NCBI GenBank assembly: GCA_026874595.1
Contig: CM049314.1
Span: 64,266,800-64,330,799 of the forward strand
Origin: Sipunculus nudus
Taxonomy: Eukaryota > Annelida > Sipuncula > Golfingiida > Sipunculidae
DNA length: 64,000 nt
Direction of reading: 5' to 3'
Positions 24,829-36,563 of the stretch are shown here, one piece after another. The number at the start of each line of letters is the position of its first letter. Within the stretch, counting starts at the first letter, position 1. The notes under the pieces are model-generated. The model saw only the letters and a list, made by a program, of their open reading frames with translations. It was not told where the DNA came from and did not search any database. Both the position numbers and the translations under genes were made by a program.

Positions 24829-24894
24829 GTAACAATGCTCCTAACGGAGCGTAACAATGCTCCTAACGGAGCGTAACAATACTCCTAACGGAGC
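24829..24894. repeat. Three tandem 22-bp units, each a small hairpin
   Basis: Units 24,829-24,850, 24,851-24,872 and 24,873-24,894 are identical except for one base (GCTCC to ACTCC in unit three). Each contains GCTCC-TAAC-GGAGC, a 5-bp stem with a 4-base loop. Confidence 0.9.
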
Positions 24895-24959
24895 CATACA
24901 CATTGTTGTAAGCTCTTTCTCTATAACTAGCTCAGCTGAATGAAATTCCACTTGGCTAT

Positions 24960-27620
24960 TGTCATTTTAAAAACATAGCTGACATGGATGTAAATAAAGC
25001 AGTGTTACACTTTAAAATGTTAATTCACAAAATTACAGAAGAAGTAAGAAGCTATGACAAATCTAAAATAGCACAACCGAGTTGGTGGGATGAAGAATGT
25101 TGCATAGCAAAAACAGTAAAGATGACTGCTCTTATTAAGTACAGAAAAAACAGGGGAACCAAATGATTTGACAGACTATAAAAGTAAAAAAAAAGCATTT
25201 AAAAGCTTGTGTAGTATAAAAAAGGAAAATCATAAAGATAACACATTCAGGAAAACTTTTCAAAGTAAAAACATAAATGATATTTGGAAATATGTACGGC
25301 AATATAAAACACCTAAGAAAATATCCAACATAGAACTAAATGAGTGGTATTACTTTTTTGAAGATCTTTTTAATAATTGTAAAAATGAGATTAATGATGA
25401 TATAAGAGTTGGTGTTAAAAGATATATAGAAAGAAGTTATGATGGAAAATATGAGTATGAGCTCCTTAATTCATGCATAACTGACAAGGAAATAAAAGAT
25501 GCCATTGATCAAATGCAAAGGGAAAAGTCACCTGGGTTAGATGGAATATCTATAGACATAATCAAAGAGTCTGTTTTACTTTCTTCCTTTATTGGTTACA
25601 TTATTGAATAGTATTTTTCAGTCAGGAATATTTCCAGATGATTGGGGAAGAGCCATAATATTACCGTTACACAAAAAAGGTTCAGTAAATCAGCTGGAAA
25701 ATTACAGGGGCATTTCCTTATTTAATGTTTTAGGTAAAATATTCACTAAAGTCCTAAACAACAGGTTAATTAAATATGTTGAAAGACAAAATATTTTATC
25801 AGAGGCACAAGCAGGATACAGAAAGGAATACAGCACAATAGATCATGCTTTTGTATTAAATTTTTATGCAAACGAAAGGGGAGGTTCTATTGTATATTTG
25901 TGGATTTTAGCAAAGCTTTTGACTCTGTACAACACAATATACTATGGTATACACTACTTAAACAAAACATAAATGGTAAAATACTTAAAATTATCAGTTC
26001 AATGTACTCCAAAATGCAATCTTGTATCATAACAGACAAAGGGACTACAAGTTATTTCAAATATTCAATTGGTACAAGACAGGGCTGTATGATGAGTCCT
26101 TTACTTTTTTCTCTATTTATTGATGAATATTTTAAAAATTAAAATACTTCTGATTGTAAAGGAATTTTTATTGATGAAGATCTACCTAATATTATGACCT
26201 TGATGTTTGCTGATGACATTGTTATCTTTGGCGATACAGTTGGCAGACTACAAAAGCAAATTTATCATCTGCAAGATTTTTGTAAAAAATTTGGAATGAA
26301 AATCAATATGGACAAAACAAAAATTATGGTTTTCAGAAGAGTTAAAAAATGAAAAAAATGGTACTTGTACAACAGAAAAATAGATAGTCTCTCATTATAA
26401 ATATCTCGGAATTATTTTTACATCCAAATTAACATGGACAAGAGCACATCAACACCAAACAATGCAGGCTAACAAAGCTGTGAGTGTTATCAAGAACTTT
26501 AATAAAAAGTATGGACATTTAACAGTTATACAACTTTTTAAATTATTTGATAGCATGGTTGCCCCAATCCTGATGTATGGGTGTGAGATTTGGGGCCATT
26601 CTAAAATTGAAACAGTTGAAAGAGTTCACCATAAATTTTGTAAGTATGTGTTATGTCTAGGAGAACATTCTCCAAATGCATCCGTTTTGGGCGACTGTGG
26701 AAGACTGCCACTTTTTGTTACATACTTAGTTCGTTGCATTAAATACTGGTTGAAAATTGTTCGTATGGATGATCATAGATATCCAAAGCACCTGTATCAG
26801 TTTTTATTGGTCAGATAATAATGGAAAAATTAATTGGGTCACTCACATCAGGACTTTACTATTTCAAGCCGGTTTTGGATATGTGTGGCTGGTACAATTT
26901 ATAGGAGACATAACCATTTTTATTACTCAATCTAAACAAAGAATAAAAGACATGGCAATCCAAAATTGGCAAAATGACGTTCACTCTTGTAATAAATTAT
27001 ACTTCTATGGAATCTTTTAGTCATTGTTAACTGTTGAAAAATAGTTATTATGTGTACAAAATAAAAACATTTTAAGGCACTCGCTCAATTAAGATGTTGC
27101 AACCACAGACTAGCTATAGAATCAGGGAGACACAAAGGATTAGACAGAGAGGAAAGAATATGTATATACTGTTATCGACATGGTTACAATATTTTGGAAG
27201 ATGAGAGTAGTTTTTTGTTAAAATGTCCTTTGTACAATGACTTACGTCTGTTATATTTGAGAAGAGATCTGTTACAACCACATGAATATAACTTGAAAAG
27301 AATACTTAATTTGGAAAATCCATCAGAAATTTCAAATTTAGCAGCTTATGTTTATAAAGGATTTGTTAAGAGACAGAAAATGCTAGAAAATTAATATTTA
27401 TAGCACCACTTTATGGCATGCTACATTAGTTTTGCATTCATGTTTTATGTTCATCTAGAGATGAACAAATATGTATTGTTAATTTATTTCTATTTGTACT
27501 TCAAATGCATAACTATGGTTATGATTCAGTTTGTATTGTGAAATGAAATATTGGTGTTTGTAATTGGAACTTTGGGCCTGAGGCCTTTATTCCTGAATAA
27601 ACTATTTCTTCTTCTTCTAT
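24960..27620 (+). pseudogene. Non-LTR retrotransposon (CR1/L2-like LINE), 5'-truncated, reverse transcriptase with frameshifts
   Basis: It begins in the linker after the endonuclease (W-W-D-E-E-C at about 25,083-25,100), so the endonuclease is missing, a usual 5' truncation. RT motifs follow: S-P-G-L-D-G-I at about 25,528-25,548, an A-I-I-L-P-L-H-K-K-G block, N-Y-R-G-I-S-L, Q-A-G-Y-R, D-F-S-K-A-F-D (about 25,900), T-R-Q-G-C-M-M-S-P and the catalytic F-A-D-D near 26,205. Frames change at about 25,600, 25,890 and 26,345, with a stop at 26,140. Later pieces (26,462-27,394) include a Cys-rich C-terminal part. The 3' end is AATAAA-like followed by CTTCTTCTTCT (about 27,595-27,620), a 3' simple-repeat tail typical of such elements. 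Confidence 0.85.
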
Positions 27621-28061
27621 AGTGATCAGTCATTGACCGTTTGTCTCACTGTCTGTTAGACTTGCATGTTTTGAAACTGTTGGACCTGCCGAAAATGAAA
27701 TTCGGCAAACTGTTAGATGTCCCAAAGATCTCATACCAAACCGAAAATTGAGTCATTGCAACTTTTTTTTAAATATTAAGGAAAGACTGTCAACCATCAC
27801 AGCGCCAACCTGAATGTGACACATAATTGTATCACCATTGTTGTATGTAGGTCTGTAAGATTTCATTTTGACAGATGTAAATTTTTTTTTGGTATTAATG
27901 GTGTAGTTGAGCGGAATAGTAATATAGAAGTATCAGTATTATAAATATGTACAAGAATGTGTGTCTAAAATATTGCATTGGGAATGACCAGATGTTGTAA
28001 ATTGCAGAGGAAGGAAGTGGAGATTTGAAAGTATAAAAATACACATTTAATAAATAAAATT

Positions 28062-28090
28062 ATTATGGAAATAATAATTATTTCCATAAT
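28062..28090. repeat. Perfect 29-bp palindrome (14-bp arms)
   Basis: The arm ATTATGGAAATAAT, one central A, then its exact reverse complement. It is AT-rich. No element ends could be attached to it. Confidence 0.9.
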
Positions 28091-28197
28091 TATGGAAATG
28101 CAGAAAACTGATATGTTTTGGGAAGCAGTTGTTGCTGAATGGGAGAGGAAACAGAATGTCTCATTAAGTATCTATAAAGAAAAAATGGTAGATTAAG

Positions 28198-28700
28198 CTA
28201 TGAGAAGTTGCCATGTTTGATCTGAATTGAAGAATGGGGAATTGTTGCTAATAATATCTTGCGATCTGACCATGTGTTTTCTAATGTTGAAACTGAAGCA
28301 TTTAAACAGTTAGTAAAGACAAGATCTATGGTATTTCCATGGTCATTGGCTGGTTCTCTGAGTAGTTGTTGACATTTAAAGAGTTGACATAATTGTATCA
28401 ATTTGGTGTTATCTATTATATTAGAAATGTCAATATTGAAAACGCCCATGATCACTATAGGCAGGTTGAGGTCAACTTGAGAGACTGAAGCTTAATTCAG
28501 AGAAGAAGTTACTGATGGAACATGCGGGTGACCTATGGAGGAAAACAATCTGAAGTAATGGAGTCTGAGTGTGAATAAAGATAAGAGAGGACTCAAAATT
28601 TGGTGTTGTGTGGTCGTGAAGGGTTACATAGGGACTCAGCTGTTCATGTATATAAATGGCTAAACCATGAGGTGGTATTTTTATATATTGTTCCTCTGAC
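28198..28700 (-). pseudogene. LINE endonuclease-domain fragment
   Basis: Read on the minus strand, the frame shows the exonuclease/endonuclease/phosphatase fold of non-LTR elements: an H-R-S-P-type start near 28,540, I-V-I-M-G-V-F-N-I-D near 28,440, N-T-I-D-L-V-F-T-N, then W-S-D-R-K-I-L near the end. At the V-F-N-I-D and S-D-R-K positions the family normally has catalytic Asp and His, so both sites look damaged. The upstream part needs frame changes. It has the opposite orientation to the LINE at 24,960, so it is a separate insertion. Confidence 0.65.
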
Positions 28701-29164
28701 AGCTATTTTATCATTTCTGATAAGTTTGTAATGAAGACAGAGAGATAGAAAAACAAAGCAAATCACTAACTCCCTGAGGCAGAAAAATACTGAACGAATG
28801 TTTGCATTAGATCCTAATTTTTTAATACATCATTTTTTTGTTAAGGGAAATTTTGCACAAAATTTATCAATTTTACTATACATTTACAGTATATGTCACT
28901 TATATTTGAAAACTTAAGTTGATTGACAATTCTAAATTTCATCAACATTTATAGTTAATCTGCTCAGGCAACATTACATTATATACACACGAGTTTATTT
29001 TTTCTTAAAATATATTTTTGAAATTTGCAAAATAAAAAATATCTGAAAACAACATGCAATTAAAGAATGTGACTAATGCAACATATCTGGTTGGGCGGGG
29101 GTTGGGGGGTAAGGGTTGCCACGTGATTCTACATTTGTGACAGCAGTGTTGCATTACAAGTGTA
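28701..29164. other. AT-rich spacer with one G-quadruplex-type motif (29,093-29,115)
   Basis: The only notable item is G3-C-G5-TT-G6-TAA-G3 on the plus strand, in an otherwise AT-rich stretch. Confidence 0.6.
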
Positions 29165-29181
29165 CCAAGGCAAACTGTAGG

Positions 29182-29199
29182 GACCAGACATGTCTGGTC
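29182..29199. repeat. Perfect 18-bp palindrome
   Basis: GACCAGACATGTCTGGTC is fully self-complementary. It shares CCAGAC/GTCTGG with the family C terminal hairpins (34,658-34,684 and 52,545-52,571), so it may be the cap of a related element lying at 29,165-29,700. Confidence 0.7.
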
Positions 29200-29349
29200 T
29201 GGAGGTTAAAAATGTAAATACATTATAGAATCAGAAAAACTTCAATAACTTTTAAGCTTTTACTTTCAAATTTCAGAATTTAACAGATTAAATCTATATA
29301 TACCGACTGTGAAAAGTAAATCTAATGTTCTAACAATAAAAAAACGTGC

Positions 29350-29700
29350 AATCGTCAAACTTGGGCAAAATTTAAGGTACCAATTTTATATTTTTGCCAA
29401 TATTTAAAAAAAAAATAACAAATTTTGACCTAATTTTTGGTATACAATTAAATTTTGATGAATTAAAGTTGTATTACTGAAAAAAAAGTCCCTAGCTTTA
29501 ACACTTTTTCTCTCAAGTGACCAAATATCTTTCCTGATTTTTTACAAAGTCCCTTATGTTTTGGCCCATTACTTTTTTAAATTATATAATATAGACTTAA
29601 TTCTTGCATGTACAAAGGAATTATATAGAGGAATATTTATGGTAAATATAAGCAAAACCAGATGAGTGGTTTTGATATTAGGCAGTCCTGAAGTGTTTTA
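29350..29700. repeat. Family G repeat, third copy
   Basis: It shares GGGCAAAATTTAAGGTACC, the AATTTTTGGTATACAATTAAA segment and GTGGTTTTGATATTAGGCAGT with 19,690-20,035. Confidence 0.6.
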
Positions 29701-29701
29701 A

Positions 29702-29730
29702 TAAAAATAAGGCCTACAGGCCTAATGCGA
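29702..29730. mobile_element. Family D left terminus, solitary
   Basis: AAGGCCTACAGGCCTAATG followed by GCGAACCT matches the left end at 1,611-1,642. Its two AGGCCT arms form a small hairpin. The following bases do not match the family D interior, so this is a truncated or recombined end. Confidence 0.5.
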
Positions 29731-31271
29731 ACCTTTGCAAAGTTTAGGAGTATGAATGGAGGTTTATTTTAAAAATTTAATATTGATCCTTTTAAGTCCT
29801 GCATATCTACCTTAGTCATTATGATTTCAGCAAAATGGACATTTCGGACCTGCAAGTTTTAGACTAGGACATTTTAAAACTAGAATATGGGTAGTCGACC
29901 AGCGACTATGTGTATCCGCAGAAATCAGAGTGATACACTTGAAGTGAGGCATAGATTATGTGGTACTGGTAATAGAATGAGGTGTGTTTCATATTAGCAT
30001 GGATGTCTGCAGCGTAAACGTGAATGTAGGTGGTGCCACCTGTCATAAAATCGAGAAAATTGTCCAGGATGTATGAACCTGCAAAATTTCAGGTGAATAA
30101 GTCAAACCACTGCTGAGATATGAGCAATTTTATCCCAAGGCAGATACAGGTGGCGCCACCTGTAATAAAATCGAGAAAGCTGTTTAGGATGTATAACCTG
30201 CTAAATATAAAGTAGATAAGTCAAACAACCACTGCTGAGATATGAGTGATTTTATCCCAAGGCAGATGGATACTGTGCATAAATGTTTGCAGGTGGCGCC
30301 ACCAGTTTTGCCTATGATGAAGAGCTATGTGAGATCTTATGCACATGCAAAATTTTGGCCCAATCGGTCATATGGTTCCAGAGATATGAGCTTGAAAGTC
30401 TGCAGAGACATGATTGTAGGTGGCGCCACCATTCAGAAAATCGAGAAAACTATGCAGGATGTATAAACCTGCAAAATTTCAGGTGGATAAGTCAAACCAC
30501 TGCTGAGATATGAGTGATTTTATCCAAAGGCATATGAACAGATGGGTGCTGTGCATAAATGGTTCCAGGTGGCGCCACCAGTTTTGCCTATGATGAAGGG
30601 CTATCTGAGATCTATACACTTGCAAAATTTTGGCCAAATCGTTCAAACGATTCCCGAGATATGAGCTTGGATGTATGCACAGTAAATGTGAAAGTAGGTG
30701 GCGCCACCTGTCATAAAATCGAGAAAGCTGTCCAGGATGTATAAACCTGCAAAATATCAGGTGGATAAGTCAAACCACTGCTGAGATATGAGTGATTTTA
30801 TCCCAAGGCAGATGAACAGATGGATGCTGTGCACAAATGTTTGCAGGTGGCGCCACCAGTTTTGCCTATGATGAATAGCTATGTAAGGTCTTATACACAT
30901 GCAAATTTTGGCCCAATCGGTCAAACGGTTCCAGAGATATGAGCTTGGATGTCTGCAGAGTAAACATGAATGTAGGTGGCGCCCCCTTTCAGAAAATCGT
31001 GAAAACTGCCCAGGATGTATAAACCTGCAAAATTTCAGGTGGATAAGTCAAACCACTGCTGAGATATGAGTGATTTTATCCAAAGGCAGATGAACAGATG
31101 GGTGCTGTTCATAAATGGTTGCAGGTGGCGCCACCACTTTTGCCTTTGATGAAGGGCTATCTGAGATCTATACACATGCACAATTTTGGCCCAATCGGTA
31201 AAATGGTTCCCAAGATATGAGCTTGGATGTCTGCAGAGTAAATGTGAATGAAGGTGGCGCCACCTTTCATA

Positions 31272-32856
31272 CAAGTGATCCATGGGTCATGACGCTCAGC
31301 TGACTCGGAGGAGATTTGCATAAGGAAATTTTATCATCTGAATGGTAATATATAACCACTGAACTGAAGCATCAAATAAATTAACCAACAGGCTGAGATT
31401 GTGTCTGTATTAATATATATCAAAAATAGAGAAAAAATGCATAAACTTAAAAACTTAAACTGTAAAAAAATACAGGTGGCTCCACCAGTCTGCAGAAACT
31501 AATAAAAACACTTAATAGTCAATATCCATGCAAAGAAGCATGGTGGTCTCTGGATTAGTTGTTCAGATACTTCAGCTTTTGTATCAAATTTTCCATTATT
31601 ATGAGGGATACTATGGAGTCCTATAGCTTGAAGGATATGGGTAACAGAGACCTAATCTCAGGTTTCCACAGACACTTTTCATGGGCCTCCTCGCATGACA
31701 AGAATGAAGATTCTAGGCCCAGTTGTTACAATTTGTACCCTGTTGACAGATAACAACATCTTTAAATGTCTCAAAAATAGAGAAAATAATTCGTAAAAAT
31801 TTGAAAAAAATAGAGGTGGCGCCACCAGTCTGCAGGAACTGATGGAACACGTCATGATCAATATGTATACCAAAAATCATGAGCATCAGTGTTATAGTTA
31901 TTGAGATACTGGAGTTTTTGTATCAAATTTTTCATTATTCTGGGGGGGGGGGGGGGGGTATTTTGGAGCCGCACAGCTTAATGGATATGGGAAACAGAGA
32001 CCTAATTTCAGGTTTCCATGGAGATTTTTTATGGGTCTCCCTGTGTGTAAAGAATGAAGATTCTAGGTCCAGTTGTTATGATTTTTGCCCTGTTAACAGA
32101 TCTCCATATCTTTAAAGGTCTTAAAAAAAGAGAAAAAAAAGAGAAAAAAAAGCCGGAACAAATACATGTGGTGCCACCAGGCTGCAGAAACTGATGAAAC
32201 ACTTCATGATCAATATCCATACAAACAATCATGGTGATCTCTGCATTAGTTGTTCAGATACTTTAGCTTTTGTATCAAATTTTCCATTATTCTGAGCTGT
32301 ACTTTGGAGTGCCATAGCTCAAAGGATATGGGTAACAGAGACATAATTTCTGGTTGCCATGGAGACTTTCCAAAGGTCTCTCTGTGTGTCAAGAATGAAG
32401 ATTCTAGGTCCAGTCTTTACGACTTGTGCCCTGTTAACAGATGTCCACATTTTTAAAGTTCTCAAAAATAGAGAAAAAAATTCATAAAAAATCGAAAAAT
32501 ACAGATGGCCCCACCAGTCTGCAGGAACTGATGGAACATCTCATGATCAATAGGTATGCCACAAATCATGACCATCAGTGATGTACTTAATGAGATATTG
32601 AAGTTTTTGTATGAAATTTTTCAATATTCTGGGGGGGTACTTTGGGGCCCCATAGCTCAAAGAATATGGGTAACAGAGACCTAATTCCAGGTTTCAAAGG
32701 ATATTTTTCATGGACCTCTCTGGATGTAAAGTAAGAAGATTCAAGGTCCAGCAGTTACTATTTGTGCCTTGATAACGGACAGACAGCCGGATAGCCGGAC
32801 GGACAACGGACAAAGAGTGATCGCTATAGCTCAGACGACTTACAGTCAGCTGAGTT
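31272..32856 (+). mobile_element. Family E element with four core repeats, inserted in the A-B array
   Basis: The left end is CAAGTGATCCATGGGTCATG and the right end is AGTCAGCTGAGTT. The core phrase CCACCAGTCTGCAG (or one-base variants) recurs at about 31,481, 31,821, 32,173 and 32,511, giving units of about 340 bp, each with GGTGGC-type palindromes (exact at 31,815-31,826). The tail GACAGACAGCCGG...GGACGGACAACGG is followed by GTGATCGCTATAGCTCAG. The flanks join as TCATA|AAAATCGAG, which equals the uninterrupted array unit, so no target-site duplication is evident. Confidence 0.8.
31942..31958 (+). repeat. 17-base G homopolymer
   Basis: It lies at the position where other family E core units have only 5-7 G (for example about 32,630 and 50,094). 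The length may be subject to sequencing or replication slippage. Confidence 0.85.
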
Positions 32857-33759
32857 AAAAATCGAGAAACCTGTCCAAGATGTATAAACCTGCAAAATTC
32901 CAGGTGGATAAGTCAAACCACTGCTGGTCGAACAGTTCCCGAGATATGAGCTTGGATGTCTGCCGAGTAAACGTGAATGTAGGTGGCGCCAGGTGGATAA
33001 GTCAAACCACTGCTGAGATATGAGTGATTTTATCCCAAGGCAGATGAACAGATGAATCCTGTGCATAAATGGTTGCAGGTGGCACCACCAGTTTTGCCTA
33101 TGATGAAGAGCTATGTGAGATCTATACACATGCAAAGTTTTGGCCAAATCGGTCAAACGGTTCCAAAGATATGAGCTTGGATGTCTCCAGAGTAAACATG
33201 AATGTAGGTGGCGCCACCTTTCAGAAAATCGAGAAAACTGTCAAGGATGTATAAACCTGCAAAACTTCAGGTGGATAACTTCAGGGCTACATTTGTGCAA
33301 AATTTTTAGCCTGCTTGGTCAAACGGTTCCCAAGATATGCAGGTTTATGTGTGAAAACAGACGCACAAATGGACGCTGGGCAGCGAGGAAAGGTCAGAGG
33401 TCAACCAAAAATGTGGGCACAGCAGTTCATATGTGACTTGATGATAAACCTGATTCGCTTAAAATGCAAACCAAGTTTTTTCAAACAGTTGAAAGATATA
33501 GTTCCAACTCAACATTTCTTGGCACCGCTGGTGCCATAGTATCGCCAGACAAATGAGGTCTTGTGGTATTTTGTTGATATAATGTGATGTATTTGTATTT
33601 TAGCAATGAATGTGAGAAACATTTGTACAAAATATAGGAATATTTAAAGTGAAGGCAATGGTTATGTAAAAGGTTATGTATAAATAGAAGTATATATTTA
33701 ATGATGTATTGAGTTGTATATGTATGTTTGGAGTAACTTGTTTGAGAATAATATAGAGT

Positions 33760-34690
33760 CATTCTCATAGTCACGGTCATGACCCCAAATCAATAAACTG
33801 CATTCCAAAATATCCAACATTTGAAAAAAAAAATTAAATTGAAAAAAAAATAATTTAAATTAAATTAAATTTTAAAATTAAATTTAAAATTAAATATACC
33901 TCATTCCATAAACCATATCTATATACATGCATAACATGAAAGAAATCTGTCCATTACTGTTTGACTTATAATGCTCACAGTATATACTGTCAAGTGGCAA
34001 TGATGGGGTATTCAAAGGCGCAAGAAACAAAAAAAGGACAACAGGTGGCACCACCTATCTTCTGCAAAAGACAAAACTATCCAAGATCTTCCGTCAACTT
34101 GATTTTTGGACCAATCCATGCATCCCTTTTTAAGATATTCATGATTTTATGTGATTTTCACCATATATGGTAATATTCAAGGTCAAAGCCACTCTCAAAG
34201 GAAAGGTCATGACCCCAATTTTAATATGCATCATCCCATAACCCATACCTATGTACATGCATAATATTAAAGAAATCTGTCAATCAGTTTTTGACTTGTG
34301 ATGCTAAAAGTACTGTCAAGTGGCAATCATGGGGGTATTAAACGGCACAAAAACAAGAAAAGGATACTAGGTGGCACCACCAGTTTCCGGTACATGACAT
34401 CACTATCCAAGATCTTTGTCCAACTTGATTTTTGGATAAATCCATGAAAGATTTCTTGAGCTATTTAAGAATTTGTGTGATTTTCCCCAAAAATGGATCT
34501 ATTCAAGGTCAAGGTCACTCTCCTAGTTGAGGTCATGACCCCATGACCACCTATATCTATAAATGTGTCAAGTTTGAAAAAGATCCTTGAAATATTTTTT
34601 GAGTTATTGTGTCCAAAAGAAATCTCTGCGGCTGCGGCCAACCGTGCCTAAACCATAGTATCTCCAGACTATGTCTGGCGATACAATAAT
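33760..34690 (+). mobile_element. Family C element with two tandem units and a terminal hairpin
   Basis: The phrase GGTCATGACCCCAA starts units near 33,776 and 34,206 and recurs in part near 34,530. The two units share ACTGTCAAGTGGCAAT and GGTGGCACCACC (a decayed palindrome, 34,044 and 34,370). The right end is a hairpin at 34,658-34,684 (12-base arms, one mismatch, loop TAT) followed by AATAAT. The same right end recurs at 52,430-52,575. 33,822-33,896 is a low-complexity A/T run. Confidence 0.65.
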
Positions 34691-35534
34691 CTGGGAATTC
34701 TGCATCTAAACATTGTGTCTAGACATCTAGACACAGCGTCTAGACGTCTAGAGACCCCGAGCCAGGTCAGTTGCCATGGTGATGTCTGGACCCCACCTGT
34801 TTGTACTGAGTGACCTCTTGACTTGGCTGCTGCACTCAGCAAGTTGTCAAATCTGTTTTCAAATACAGAAAGCCTTTTCTCAATTGGCTACAATGCGTTT
34901 TTAAAGCTGTATTTACCAAATCTATTCTTATAAAACAGGCAGAACCCTACCATGGAATAATTCTTGTAAAGTTTAAACCAATCAGCTTAACAGTTTCATT
35001 ATAAATCAGTGTATAAGCTAGAAGAGTTTAAAATTACATTTTCGCTTGTAAAAAACAGATCAATGTAGGTGGCGCCACCAATACTTCAATTTTAGATATG
35101 ACATATGTGACAAACATTAGTATAAAATTTGGTGATTAAAGCTCAAACCGTTTCGGAGATTGTAATTTTAGTATGCTTTTTTGGACAGATGACTAAGTTC
35201 AACTTCCTGTAACTCGGCCGAAAATCACTGAACTTAAACCATTCAAACAAACTTGAGAGAGATTGTTCCAGGAATCATTTCTGTGAAATATTGGACAATT
35301 TGGCTGAACAGTATCAGAGAAGAAGATTTTTAAAGCTTTTTTAGCTTTTTCCCTATAAAACCTAAGAAAATGCAGTTAGCCAAATAATAAGCAAAATCCA
35401 ATAGAGTTTTTAGATGACTAATTTTTTATATAAAATTTTGAGATGCTAACTCATGCCATTTCCAAGATAGTATAGGTTAACGTACAGACGACGGACGACA
35501 GCCTACGCCACATCATCGCATAAGCTCTCAGGTT
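34691..35534 (+). mobile_element. Family D element, right-hand part
   Basis: It matches 2,200-4,033 in patches: the CTGAGTGACCTCTTGAC phrase, exact palindrome 35,068-35,079 followed by AATAC, the segment CTGTAACTCGGCC, AAGCTTTTTTAGCTTTTTCC, a GACGACGGACGAC tract and the right end CGCATAAGCTCTCAGGTTCGCT. The left end directly abuts the family C hairpin. Confidence 0.6.
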
Positions 35535-36115
35535 CGCTAAAAATCTATCCAAGATGTATACACGTGCAAAATTTCATGTGAATAAGTCCAACCATACATA
35601 GAGATGAATGATTTTATCCCAAGGGAGACAAACAGATGGAAGCTTTTCAAAAACATTTGCAGGTGCAGCCACCAGTTTTGGGTATAATAAAGGGATATGT
35701 TGGACCAATACAGATGCAAAATTTCAGGCTGATATGTCAAACCAGTCCTGAGATATTAGCATGGTTGTCTGGAGCATAAACGGGGAGGTAGGTGGCGCCA
35801 CCTGTCACAAAAATGGAAAAACTATCCAAGGTGAATAAACATGTAAAATTTCAGCCCAATCGGTCAAACGAGTCCTGAGATAATGGCATGAATGTCTTGA
35901 GCATAATCGGGGAGGTAGGTGGCGCCACCTGTCACAAAAATCGAAAACCTATCCGAGATAAATAAACGTTCAAAATTTTAGCCTGATCGGTCAAGCCAGT
36001 CCAGAGATAGGGGGTTTATGTGTGAACACAGACGCACAGATGGACACAGAGCACATATGAAGGTCAGAGGTCAAAACAAAATCGGGGCGCAGCAGTTCAC
36101 ATGTGACGTGTGGGT
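35535..36115 (+). mobile_element. Family A-B fragment (right-hand part)
   Basis: It resumes as CTATCCAAGATGTATACACG, the A-B unit. It has exact palindromes at 35,791-35,802 and 35,918-35,929 and ends in AGGTCAGAGGTCA (36,061-36,073) and GCAGTTCACATGTGA. The family D element upstream ends exactly at the junction. Confidence 0.6.
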
Positions 36116-36152
36116 TCTGATATGCTGAATAAGAAATAACATATTCAAGAAA

Positions 36153-36563
36153 GATTTACAGCAGTCTTCTGCGGGTCCTCGCATGCTGAATAAGATCATT
36201 TTGTAATGGGAAGGCTTTACAACAGTCCTCACACTTAAATGGCTTTTCTCCTGTGTGGGTCCTCACATGTTGAATAAATGTACTTTTCACTGATTTGTCC
36301 TGGTGTATTTCGACATGTTGAATTAGACCACTCTTGCTGAAGACTTTACCACAGTCCTCACATTTAAATGGCTTTTCTCCTGTGTGGGTCCTCATATGTT
36401 GATAACCACTACTGCTTTGTGGGGAAGCTTTACTGCAGTCTACGCATTTAAATGGCTTTCCTCTTGTGTGGGTCCTGTATCGTGAATAAGCTTTACCGCA
36501 GTCCTCTTATCTAAATGGCTTTTCTCATGTGTGAGACCTGATGTGTTGATTGAGAGCACACCT
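36153..36563 (-). pseudogene. Decayed 3' continuation of the zinc-finger frame
   Basis: Downstream of the stop at 36,564-36,566 the same frame continues to encode C2H2 finger pieces down to 36,156. It includes two further stops before 36,396, a shortened finger and then fingers with C-E-D-C-G-K-V-F-S and C-E-D-C-C-K-A-F-P. The persisting frame shows that the ancestral protein was longer. Either the gene now ends at 36,564 or the whole locus is a pseudogene. Confidence 0.7.

Larger units (their letters stand above)
29879..33565 (+). mobile_element. Family A-B element with a GGTGGCGCCACC tandem array, interrupted by family E
   Basis: The left end ACTAGAATATGGG carries a hairpin (TAGTCG 29,892-29,897, CGACTA 29,903-29,908). 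Then come core units, each centred on the palindrome: exact copies start at 30,149, 30,292, 30,419, 30,568, 30,697, 30,846, 31,124, 31,253 and 33,207. Two unit types alternate. One continues AGTTTTGCCTATGATGAAG, the other TGTCATAAAATCGAGAAA. The right part has GGTCAGAGGTCA (33,391) and ends in CATAGTATCGCCAGAC. ORFs in it (for example 33,069-33,254) arise because the unit happens to be open; they recur with frame changes and are not called as genes. Confidence 0.75.

Noticed and set aside
30242-33436. Recurring open frames with G-G-A-T-S-F-A-Y-D-E peptides, as if a repeat protein
   Set aside because: The frames follow the tandem unit, shift between units, stop within one or two units, and occur in all three frames; the palindrome, not a codon pattern, is what is conserved.
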